A stretch of DNA of 64,000 bases from Pseudomonas sp. MYb327 (GTDB taxonomy: Bacteria > Pseudomonadota > Gammaproteobacteria > Pseudomonadales > Pseudomonadaceae): NCBI RefSeq assembly GCF_040438925.1, contig NZ_CP159258.1, forward strand, positions 634,001 to 698,000, written 5' to 3'. How positions within the stretch are numbered: position 1 is the stretch's first letter; the number at the start of each line of letters is the position of its first letter. The notes under the pieces are model-generated. The model searched no databases, was not told the DNA's origin, and saw only the letters and a list, made by a program, of their open reading frames with translations. The translations under genes were made by a program, and so were the position numbers. Of the stretch, positions 37,201-44,104 are shown piece after piece.

Positions 37201-37828
37201 CTCGACCGAGTCGCTGGGTAATGCGTTATCCGACATGCACAACGACATTCGTGTCGTGCCGAACATGCTCGCGGCCAACTTGTGGACGGATCTGCGCAGT
37301 CAGCGCCGCACCTCGAAAAAACCTCGGGTCGGCTGGGGCGGCGGCACCAGTCACCACGGGGACCTGGCGGTCATTGCCGATGTGGTTCGTGAGTTGGCCA
37401 ATGAAGTCGACTGGGTATTCTTCGGCATGTGCCCGGATGATCTACGCCCGTACATGCACGAGTTCCATGGGGTGATCGGGCTGGATGTCTACCCGGCGAA
37501 GCTGGCCAGCCTGAATCTGGACCTGGCATTGGCACCACTGGAGTTCCATATCTTCAACGACTGCAAGAGCAACCTGCGCTTGCTGGAGTATGGCGCTTGT
37601 GGCTACCCGGTGATCTGCACCGACACCGAAGCCTATCGCGGCTATTTGCCGTGTACCCGAATCAAGACCAATTCCACGGACGAGTGGCTGCAAGCCATCC
37701 GCATGCACCTGGCTGATCCGGATGCCAGTTATCGCATGGGTGATGAGCTGCGCGAGACCGTCTTGCGCGACTACGTGTTGCGCGGCGACAATCTACGTTA
37801 CTGGGAAAACGGCTGGCTCGCGGACTGA
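34232..37828 (+). CDS. Large modular glycosyltransferase, FgtA-like (flagellin glycosylation)
   Basis: 1198 residues from the GTG at 34232. Four modules can be seen. An N-terminal GT2 (5-230) has SLVIPAFNPRFF and a DDD at 94-96. A GT2-like module (about 370-560) has CLYSDEGG and FKPDFNLDLM but lacks the second acid of a full DED. A second GT2-like module (about 585-830) has VSIIIASQDQ and NHAQRPEVGVVGAKLF. A C-terminal GT4-like part (about 890-1190) has YELDDYVIH, VGWGGGTSHHGD and KSNLRLLEYGACGYPVIC. Size and place between flgL and fliC match FgtA/Fgt1 of P. aeruginosa and P. syringae, which glycosylate flagellin. Confidence 0.85.
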   Translation: MNSLPLVSLVIPAFNPRFFNRALRSAVTQSYGNLEIIVCDDSRDNEIEDIVASVVEQTGVAVHYVRNPRTLGLVGNLQACLEQAQGEFIKFLCDDDQLFSACIERQAQPLIDHAEVNLVLAQRLFWDADDLVLPSRLENTPLSPASGLFKGEDLLGIFENFPVNILGGFSNALFRRADVLELMPALTQPGHCFVATLDFALYVCLLRRGNLVVSNLILSVERLYPERLSGQQAMKDAVEAERQWMLQMLKARSGESAPAPGWVRYLPLSKAGESPRVWEELPLSRTLGTRQTTQDYQVGIASVSFAELYGQWLSCRSLSDGQRELLSETLAGWPHVPKIVPVIIDEHGSRSALELTLEALAEQDYAPELTLVLSSACTEARLSEGVFRLPLQDDWQQQINDLLPQLAGADWFYLLRAGDRLVAPALLVMAERIAHSHTLTCLYSDEGGLRQGESVEPAFKPDFNLDLMRSYPYVGRALAFERERFLALGGFDSVYGELAPHDVLWRMVENDGTQVIGHIAEVLLESVFDLGKWLSQPDVIDNNRLLLEAHLQRVGVAHDIRQGSSALLNRVDYRHADQPLVSIIIASQDQTIALQRCVETLLEKTAYGEYELLLVDNGSESAEARAWFAAMAQLGSERIRVVSCERQDNVAALRNFAVNQSRGDYVLLLNPYAVITQGDWLDELLNHAQRPEVGVVGAKLFNPDGCVLHAGLILGLQGPAGAPFYGESLQALGYMNRLQVAHNLSAVGGDCLMVRKAVFEAVGGLDEQELAQSLHEVDLCLRVGQEGYLVVWTPFAQMALGAKPAVVGQADEETSRAQEQEVFYKRWLPLIARDPAYNVNMSLHGLGGSSFSLEPGLRTGWSPFSNEHLPKILAVPINASAIGHYRVTQPLLELEAAGRAFGRIHYSMPSIIEIERQAPDVIILQGRYSEGTISEIPALQRYSNARRIYELDDYVIHVPHRNAHIRNMPGKDEMERLVRGAIGMCDRVVVSTESLGNALSDMHNDIRVVPNMLAANLWTDLRSQRRTSKKPRVGWGGGTSHHGDLAVIADVVRELANEVDWVFFGMCPDDLRPYMHEFHGVIGLDVYPAKLASLNLDLALAPLEFHIFNDCKSNLRLLEYGACGYPVICTDTEAYRGYLPCTRIKTNSTDEWLQAIRMHLADPDASYRMGDELRETVLRDYVLRGDNLRYWENGWLAD

Positions 37829-37850
37829 TCGTTCGGGCTTTGGTCCAGAC

Positions 37851-37884
37851 AAGGCGGGCGACGTTGAGTCGCCTGCCTTTTTTG
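37851..37884 (+). terminator. Intrinsic terminator behind the large glycosyltransferase
   Basis: AGGCGGGCGAC pairs with GTCGCCTGCCT around GTTGA, followed by six T. Confidence 0.88.
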
Positions 37885-37923
37885 TTCTTCACGCAATGCC
37901 GAGCAACAGCCATGCCGCCAAAC

Positions 37924-37950
37924 CTGTAGGAGCCGGCTTGCTGTCGATGG
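37924..37950. repeat. REP unit
   Basis: GTAGGAGCCGGCTTGCTGTC near 37927. No close inverted partner; it flanks the 38.0-38.3 kb repeat block. Confidence 0.65.
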
Positions 37951-38014
37951 CGCCCCGACAGCCAACCATTTTCTTGCTGGGTGCATATCCGTTGCTGCGG
38001 TAACGGCTTCTGGC

Positions 38015-38300
38015 GGTTTCGCTCTTACAGCGAGTCACTTTCGAAAAGCGCGAAAGTAACCAAAGCGCTTTGCCCCTGTCGTTCGGTGCCTCGCTGTGGC
38101 TCGGCATGCCCTCGCTCCGGTCCTGCTCCGTGGGCCCGCCGCCATCGGCCATCCATGGCTGGGGGCGGCTAACCCGGCATCCATGCCGGGTTGCCCACTG
38201 CGCAGAACCTCCGCTCGGCCTCTCGAGGGGGCGGATACCGCAACAGCACCGCGAGGCGAGCTAACGCTCGACCTCGTTGTTCGTGATATATGCGTTCTGC
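38015..38300. repeat. Probable interspersed repeat block between REP units
   Basis: The stretch from TTTCGCTCTTACAGCGAGTC near 38017 to the 38300 REP includes CTTTCGAAAAGCGCGAAAG, a small inverted repeat, CCCGGCATCCATGCCGGG, a 7-base stem around 38175, and many CTCG/GGCC stretches. It resembles sequence that recurs in many Pseudomonas genomes between genes, often annotated as spurious short proteins. No codon-like coding is seen on either strand. The recurrence is from memory and needs a genome search. Confidence 0.55.
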
Positions 38301-38395
38301 TGTAGGAGCCGGCTTGCTGGCGATTGTCGTTAACGATGACGCATGTGGTCTGGTAAGCCGCGGGGCCGCCATCGCCAGCCAGCCGGCTCCCGCAG
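38300..38395. repeat. REP palindrome pair
   Basis: GTAGGAGCCGGCTTGCTGGC at 38302 and inverted ATCGCCAGCCAGCCGGCTCC from 38370. Confidence 0.8.
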
Positions 38396-38603
38396 AAGCG
38401 CGCCCTGAGCCTCTCGTCGTATCGCCGGGTGCTGGACTGAAAGAGCTGGCGCGATTCCTGCTAGTCCCCCTCATATCGCCATAAAACGAGCACTTCCGGT
38501 GAGTCTGGAGGCGCCCTGAACGGCATGAAAAGTTTTAGCCAGATGGCCCGCAAAAGCTTGATACAGCTTGGCTGAGCCCTGTGACGAACAAGAGGGGAAG
38601 GGG

Positions 38604-39377
38604 ATGAAGGCAGTTATTTTGGCGGGTGGCCTGGGCACGCGGATCAGTGAAGAGTCGCACCTCAAGCCCAAGCCAATGATCGAGATCGGCGGCAAGCCAA
38701 TTCTCTGGCACATCATGAAGCAGTACTCCGCGCACGGAATCCACGATTTCGTGATCTGCCTTGGCTACAAGGGCTACGCGATCAAGGACTTCTTCGCCAA
38801 CTACTTCCTGCATACCTCCGACGTCACCTTCGACATGTGCAACAACCGCATGGACGTTCATCAGAACTACAGCGAGCCATGGCGCGTCACCCTGATCGAT
38901 ACCGGTGAAGAAACCATGACCGGTGGCCGTCTGCGTCGCGCGGCCCGTTATCTGGAAGGTGAAAAGGCCTTCTGCTTCACCTACGGCGATGGCGTTTCCG
39001 ACCTTAATATCGGCGAGTTGGTGGATTTCCACCTCAGCCACGGCAAGCTCGCCACTGTCACCGCGGTACAGCCACCGGGACGCTACGGCGCCCTGGAACG
39101 CGAGGGCGACACGGTGTTGGGCTTCACTGAAAAACCACGGGGCGACGGCGGCTGGATCAACGGCGGCTTCTTTGTACTGTCGCCCAAAGTCTTGCCCTAC
39201 ATCACCGACGATCAAACGTCCTGGGAAGCCGAACCTTTGGCGGCCCTGGCCAGCGAGCAACAGTTGCAAGCGTTCCAGCACGACGGTTTCTGGCACCCGA
39301 TGGACACCCTGCGTGACAAGAATCACCTGGAGTCGTTGTGGCAGAGCGGGGAGGCCCCATGGAAACAATGGGACTGA
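38604..39377 (+). CDS. rfbF: Glucose-1-phosphate cytidylyltransferase
   Basis: 257 residues. The nucleotidyltransferase signature [37 protein letters not shown] is complete, then [22 protein letters not shown] and [11 protein letters not shown]. It makes CDP-glucose from CTP and glucose-1-phosphate, the first step of CDP-deoxysugar synthesis. ATG 38604 follows GAGGGGAAGGGG. It opens a tight operon (rfbF, rfbG, rfbC-like, C-methyltransferase, reductase) with overlaps of 4 to 19 bases. Confidence 0.94.
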   Translation: MKAVILAGGLGTRISEESHLKPKPMIEIGGKPILWHIMKQYSAHGIHDFVICLGYKGYAIKDFFANYFLHTSDVTFDMCNNRMDVHQNYSEPWRVTLIDTGEETMTGGRLRRAARYLEGEKAFCFTYGDGVSDLNIGELVDFHLSHGKLATVTAVQPPGRYGALEREGDTVLGFTEKPRGDGGWINGGFFVLSPKVLPYITDDQTSWEAEPLAALASEQQLQAFQHDGFWHPMDTLRDKNHLESLWQSGEAPWKQWD

Positions 39378-40441
39378 GCCAGGACTTCTGGCGCGGCAAA
39401 CGGGTTCTGGTCACCGGCCACACCGGTTTCAAGGGCAGTTGGCTGACGCTGTGGCTGCAAAGCCTGGGCGCACAGGTCAGCGGGTTCTCCCTCGATCCGT
39501 CCACCGAGCCGAGCCTGTTCGAACTGGCGCGCGTGCACGAAGGCATCAACGATCAGCGCGGTGATTTGCGTGACCTCGGTGCCTTGCTCGAACTGATCGG
39601 CGACACCCAACCGGAAATCGTCTTGCACCTCGCTGCCCAGCCGCTGGTGCGCGAAGGTTATCGCGACCCGCTGGGTACGTATTCCAGCAACGTCATGGGC
39701 ACCCTCAACCTGCTCGAAGCGATCCGTCAGGTCGGCGGCGTCCGTGCCTGCGTGCTGGTGACCACCGACAAGGTGTACGCCAATCAGGAATGGCTGTGGC
39801 CATACCGCGAGAATGAAGCGTTGGGCGGTCACGATCCCTACAGCAGCAGCAAGGCGTGTTGCGAGTTGCTGGCGCAATCCTATGCCGCGTCGTTCTTCCC
39901 TGCTGAAAAGCATGCCGACCACGGCCTCGCCCTGGCTACGGCGCGCGCCGGCAACGTGCTGGGGGGAGGTGATTTCGCACCGGAGCGATTGATTCCCGAT
40001 GTCCTCAAGGCGTGGTCGGCGAACGAGCCCGTGACCCTGCGCTACCCGCAAGCCGTGCGCCCGTGGCAGCACGCGCTGGAACCGCTGGCCGGGTATCTGC
40101 AGCTGGCCGCCGGTCTGTATGAGCAAGGCCCGCAGTTCGCCGGTGCGTGGAACTTCGGTCCGAGCGAGGCGGACATGTGCAGTGTCGGCGAGGTGGTCGA
40201 GTTGCTTGCCCATCGTTGGCCGCAAGCACGTGGCTTGCGCATCGAACCGAGCGAGATGCATGAAGCCGGGCTGTTGCGCCTGGACAGCAGCCGCGCCCGT
40301 CAATTGCTGGCCTGGCAACCTCGCTGGTCCTTGCAGCAATGCCTGACTCAGACGCTGGATTGGCATATGGCGTGGCAGAACGGTGACGACATGCGCGCTA
40401 TCACTCTGGGCCAATTGAACCAGTACCGAGGCGCGCTGTGA
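39359..40441 (+). CDS. rfbG: CDP-glucose 4,6-dehydratase
   Basis: 360 residues of the extended SDR family. N-terminal NAD site [14 protein letters not shown], then [17 protein letters not shown], catalytic [14 protein letters not shown] and the YxxxK in [13 protein letters not shown]. It converts CDP-glucose to CDP-4-keto-6-deoxyglucose. It overlaps the end of rfbF by 19 bases; the ATG at 39368 is an alternative start three codons on. Confidence 0.94.
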   Translation: METMGLSQDFWRGKRVLVTGHTGFKGSWLTLWLQSLGAQVSGFSLDPSTEPSLFELARVHEGINDQRGDLRDLGALLELIGDTQPEIVLHLAAQPLVREGYRDPLGTYSSNVMGTLNLLEAIRQVGGVRACVLVTTDKVYANQEWLWPYRENEALGGHDPYSSSKACCELLAQSYAASFFPAEKHADHGLALATARAGNVLGGGDFAPERLIPDVLKAWSANEPVTLRYPQAVRPWQHALEPLAGYLQLAAGLYEQGPQFAGAWNFGPSEADMCSVGEVVELLAHRWPQARGLRIEPSEMHEAGLLRLDSSRARQLLAWQPRWSLQQCLTQTLDWHMAWQNGDDMRAITLGQLNQYRGAL

Positions 40442-40998
40442 GTGAATTTCTATTGAAAGCGTTGCCGCTGGACGGGTTGTTCAGCGTGCAGCACAAACGC
40501 TTCGAAGACGAGCGCGGGCACTTCGCCCGGCTGTTTTGCGAAGGCAGCCTGAGCGCTTTCGGCCATGCGTTTCACATTCGTCAGATCAATCATTCCTGCA
40601 CCCGCGAGCGCGGCACCGTGCGCGGCCTGCATTATCAGACTGCTCAGGCGCCTGAAGCAAAATTGATTACCTGCCTGCGCGGTGACGTGTGGGATGTGGC
40701 AGTGGATTTGCGCCCCGACTCCGAAACCTTTTTGCACTGGCACGCCGAACACCTGCGAGCTGGCGATGGGCGCAGCCTGTTGATCCCTGCCGGTTTCGCC
40801 CACGGCTTCCAGACCCTGAGTGCCGATGCCGAGATGCTTTACCTGCACAGCCACGATTACACACCCGAACACGAAGGTGGGTTGTCGGTGAATGACCCGC
40901 GGTTGGCGATTGCCTGGCCGCTGCCTGTCAATAATCTGTCGGCGCGGGATGCCAACCATCCGTCCCTTGATGAATACTTTGCCGGAGTGCGTTTATGA
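40438..40998 (+). CDS. dTDP-4-dehydrorhamnose 3,5-epimerase-like protein (RmlC family)
   Basis: 186 residues of the RmlC cupin family. The motifs are RQINHSCTRERGTVRGLHYQ with the catalytic His, DVWDVAVDLRPDS with the Asp, IPAGFAHGFQTLS, and YTPEHEGGLSVNDPRLAIAWP. In this operon it more likely epimerises the CDP-4-keto-6-deoxyhexose made by RfbG than a dTDP sugar. GTG overlaps the rfbG stop by 4 bases. Whether it acts at C3, C5 or both cannot be read. Confidence 0.88.
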   Translation: MSEFLLKALPLDGLFSVQHKRFEDERGHFARLFCEGSLSAFGHAFHIRQINHSCTRERGTVRGLHYQTAQAPEAKLITCLRGDVWDVAVDLRPDSETFLHWHAEHLRAGDGRSLLIPAGFAHGFQTLSADAEMLYLHSHDYTPEHEGGLSVNDPRLAIAWPLPVNNLSARDANHPSLDEYFAGVRL

Positions 40999-42221
40999 AC
41001 TGCCGTGGTTGCGCGACTCCACTGGCCTTGCCGCTGATTGACCTCGGCACGTCGCCGCCGTCCAACGCCTACGTGCGCGCCGATCAGTTGGAGCAGGCCG
41101 AGCAATGGGTGCCCTTGAAGGTCGCGGTATGTCAGCAGTGCTGGCTGGTGCAGACCGAGGATTACACCCGCGCCGACAGCCTGTTCGATGCCGAGTACGC
41201 CTACTTCAGTTCGTTCTCCAGTACCTGGCTGGCCCATGCCGAAAAGTATGTGGCCGAGATGGTCGAGCGCTTCGGCCTGACCGCTGACAGCCGTGTGGTG
41301 GAAATTGCCGCCAATGACGGTTACCTGTTGCAGTACGTGGCGGGGCGCGGCATTCCGTGCCTGGGCGTCGAGCCGACCCGCAGCACCGCGCAAGCGGCAC
41401 GGGAAAAAGGCCTGGATATTCGTGAACTGTTTTTCGGTCGCGACACCGCTGCGCAGTTGATCAGCGAAGGCTGGGGCGCTGACCTGATGGCTGCCAACAA
41501 CGTGCTGGCCCATGTGCCGGACATCAACGATTTCCTCGGCGGTTTTGCGACCTTGCTCAAACCGGCGGGTGTGGCGACCTTCGAATTTCCGCAATTGCTG
41601 ACGCTGATGGCCGGGCAGCAGTTCGACACGCTGTATCACGAACACTATTCCTACCTGTCCCTGACTTCCGTGCAGGCCTTGTGCGAACGCAATGGCCTGC
41701 AAGTGTTCGACGTCAGCCAGCTCTCGACCCATGGCGGTTCGCTGCGGGTGTTCGTACAGCGCCTGGATGGCGAGCGTCGTCAGGTGCAGTCGGCGGTACA
41801 GCAGCAGTTGCAGGCCGAACTCACAGCCGGAGTGAAAACACTCGAGTATTACGCAACCCTCGCGCCAGCCGCTGAACGCATCAAGCACGAACTGTTGCGC
41901 TTCTTGTTGCAGGCCAGGGCCGATGGCAAGCGAGTGGTTGGCTATGGCGCCGCCGCGAAGGGCAACACCTTGCTCAACTACGCCGGGGTCAGACCGGACC
42001 TGCTGGCCTGGGTCGCCGATGCCAACCCGCACAAGCAGGGCAAGTACCTGCCGGGAAGTCGCATTCCGATCGTGTCGCCGACGCAAATCGATATCGAAAA
42101 ACCGGATTACGTCTTGGTGCTGCCGTGGAATCTGCTGCACGAAGTTAGTCAGCAACTGGCCAATGTCCGTCGGTGGGATGGCCGTTTCGTGATTGCCGTG
42201 CCTGAGTTGACCGTCCTGTGA
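40995..42221 (+). CDS. Sugar C-methyltransferase (TylC3/NovU/TcaB9 family)
   Basis: 408 residues in three parts. An N-terminal zinc-binding domain has CRGC at 3-6 and CQQC near 49. A SAM-binding Rossmann domain has VVEIAANDGYLLQY. A C-terminal domain has VVGYGAAAKGNTLLNYA. Between them is FDTLYHEHYSYLSL, whose Tyr/His/Glu belong to the active site in sugar C-methyltransferases. It should add a methyl carbon at C3 of a 4-keto-6-deoxy sugar, so the CDP sugar here is probably branched. ATG overlaps the epimerase stop. Confidence 0.88.
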   Translation: MNCRGCATPLALPLIDLGTSPPSNAYVRADQLEQAEQWVPLKVAVCQQCWLVQTEDYTRADSLFDAEYAYFSSFSSTWLAHAEKYVAEMVERFGLTADSRVVEIAANDGYLLQYVAGRGIPCLGVEPTRSTAQAAREKGLDIRELFFGRDTAAQLISEGWGADLMAANNVLAHVPDINDFLGGFATLLKPAGVATFEFPQLLTLMAGQQFDTLYHEHYSYLSLTSVQALCERNGLQVFDVSQLSTHGGSLRVFVQRLDGERRQVQSAVQQQLQAELTAGVKTLEYYATLAPAAERIKHELLRFLLQARADGKRVVGYGAAAKGNTLLNYAGVRPDLLAWVADANPHKQGKYLPGSRIPIVSPTQIDIEKPDYVLVLPWNLLHEVSQQLANVRRWDGRFVIAVPELTVL

Positions 42222-43075
42222 AGGTGCTGGTGACCGGGGCCACCGGGTTTGTCGGACGACATCTGGTTGCGGCGTTGCTCGCCCGCGGCTGCGAAGTTCG
42301 CGCGGTGGCGCGCAACGCCGAGACCGCCGCGGGTTTGCCGTGGATCAATGCCGTGGAATTCATCGCGGCGGATATTGACGCCGACGACTTGAATGTCGCC
42401 GCGTTGACCAAGAACATCGATGCCCTGGCGCATCTGGCGTGGCCGGGACTGCCGAACTATCAGGCGTTGTTTCATTTCGAGCACAACCTGATGGCCGACT
42501 ATCGGTTCATCAAGCGCGCGGTCGAGGCGGGCGTGGCCCAGGTGCTGGTCACCGGCACCTGTTTTGAATATGGCATGCAGAGCGGGCCACTCAGCGAGCA
42601 GACCGAGCCGCAGCCCGGTAATCCCTATGGATTGGCAAAGAACACCCTGCGCCTGTTCATAGAGCAACTGCAACGACTGCAGCCGTTCACCCTGCAATGG
42701 GCGCGTCTGTTTTACCTGCACGGCGAAGGCCAGAACCCCAACAGCCTGTTGGCAGCGCTGGACCGTGCGATCGATGCCGGGGACGACAGCTTCAACATGT
42801 CGGCAGGCGAACAGTTGCGCGATTACCTGCCGATCGAAACCACCGCCGGTTACCTCGCATCGATCCTGCACCAACGCAACTTCAACGGGGTGATCAATTG
42901 TTCCAGCGGCCGACCAATTTCGGTTCGGGCACTGGTAGAGCAACGCCTGCACGAACGCGACGCGTCGATCCGCTTGAATCTCGGTCATTACCCATACCCG
43001 ACCCACGAACCGATGGCTTTCTGGGGTGTAGCAGACCGCTTGCAGCAGCTGCTGGGAGCAGAGCATGGGGCATGA
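42218..43075 (+). CDS. NAD-dependent epimerase/reductase of CDP-sugar branch
   Basis: 285 residues of the extended SDR family, with VLVTGATGFVGRHLV at the N terminus, DALAHLAWPGLPNY, VLVTGTCFEYGMQ and the YGLAK active-site pair. It is most likely the 4-ketoreductase that ends the CDP-sugar pathway after C-methylation. The GTG start overlaps the methyltransferase stop by 4 bases. Its own stop overlaps the ATG of a gene remnant at 43065. Confidence 0.85.
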   Translation: MKVLVTGATGFVGRHLVAALLARGCEVRAVARNAETAAGLPWINAVEFIAADIDADDLNVAALTKNIDALAHLAWPGLPNYQALFHFEHNLMADYRFIKRAVEAGVAQVLVTGTCFEYGMQSGPLSEQTEPQPGNPYGLAKNTLRLFIEQLQRLQPFTLQWARLFYLHGEGQNPNSLLAALDRAIDAGDDSFNMSAGEQLRDYLPIETTAGYLASILHQRNFNGVINCSSGRPISVRALVEQRLHERDASIRLNLGHYPYPTHEPMAFWGVADRLQQLLGAEHGA

Positions 43076-43303
43076 ATTGTATCGGGACACCGACCTACCG
43101 GAATTGCAAAACCGAATTTTCGCCTACGCCTTGACTGCGCCTGGGCGGCGTGCGGATGTCCTTGCCGCAAGCGGCCGTGGCCGCGTTGCAGAAGGGGCGA
43201 ACCGTTTGTGATGAAATCCAACAACCTCGAAGAAATCAAGCGGATGACCGATGGACGCCTGTCTATCACGCCATCGACAGCGCTTCGTTCTAGTGACTAT
43301 TGA
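43065..43303 (+). pseudogene. Probable remnant of a decayed gene in the sugar operon
   Basis: An ATG at 43065, overlapping the reductase stop, starts 48 codons opening MGHELYRDTDLPELQNRIF, like a sugar methyltransferase N terminus. The protein-like text then moves to another frame (LRLGGVRMSLPQAAVAALQK from 43135, then GRTVCDEIQQ), and after an apparent extra C near 43222 to the third frame (LEEIKRMTDGRLSITPST, ending 43303). Three frames in order each reading like protein suggest an internal deletion plus small indels. I cannot name the parent gene with certainty. Confidence 0.4.
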
Positions 43304-43312
43304 GATTCTAAA

Positions 43313-44050
43313 ATGACTGACAACACCATCAATAAAGCCTTCGAAGCCGAATGCCAGGAACAGATTGCCGCTCAGGGCGACAACCAGAAACTCGTCGGTC
43401 TGGCGCGGGATTTCTACAACGAATCTGCCAAGCACAAGTACAGCTACCATTTCTCGTGGATGGGACGGCCGATCATTCAGCTGCCACAAGACATGATTGC
43501 CATGCAAGAGATCATCTGGCAGGTCAAGCCAGACCTGGTGATCGAATGCGGTATCGCCCACGGCGGCTCGATCATCTACTACGCGTCCCTTCTGGAACTG
43601 CAAGGCCACGGCGAAGTGCTGGGCATTGACGTGGACATCCGTGCGCACAACCGCGTAGCCATCGAAAGCCACCCGATGAGCAAGCGCATCAAAATGATCG
43701 AAGGTTCGAGCATCGACCCTGCGATCGCTGCTCAGGTACGCGCCGCGGCACAAGGCAAGAAAGTCATTGTGGTGCTCGACTCCAATCACACCCACGACCA
43801 CGTGCTGGAAGAGTTGCGCCTCTACGCGCCGCTGGTTTCCGTAGGCAGCTACTGCGCGGTAATGGACACCGTGGTTGAAGACATGCCGGCCGACTCTTTC
43901 CCCGACCGTCCTTGGGGTCTGGGCGACAACCCGAAAACCGCCGTGTGGAAATACCTGGAAGAAAACGTCGACTTCGATATCGACCAGCAAATGCAAAACA
44001 AGCTGCTGATTACCGTCGCCCCGGACGGCTACCTGCGTCGGGTTCGTTAA
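43313..44050 (+). CDS. CmcI-family methyltransferase (cephalosporin hydroxylase-like)
   Basis: 245 residues. The SAM-binding motif is DLVIECGIAHGGSIIYYAS, with VLGIDVDIRAHN after it and VIVVLDSNHTHDHVLEEL further on, typical of the CmcI/rhamnosyl O-methyltransferase Pfam family. In surface-sugar clusters such enzymes are usually O-methyltransferases. The acceptor here may be a sugar of the flagellin glycan. A 237-base stretch with a gene remnant precedes it. The name hydroxylase is historical. Confidence 0.8.
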   Translation: MTDNTINKAFEAECQEQIAAQGDNQKLVGLARDFYNESAKHKYSYHFSWMGRPIIQLPQDMIAMQEIIWQVKPDLVIECGIAHGGSIIYYASLLELQGHGEVLGIDVDIRAHNRVAIESHPMSKRIKMIEGSSIDPAIAAQVRAAAQGKKVIVVLDSNHTHDHVLEELRLYAPLVSVGSYCAVMDTVVEDMPADSFPDRPWGLGDNPKTAVWKYLEENVDFDIDQQMQNKLLITVAPDGYLRRVR

Positions 44051-44104
44051 GTAGCAACATCATCAAAGTGTTTATTTGGCGATTCGCCGGTAGTAGGAGA
44101 GGTT

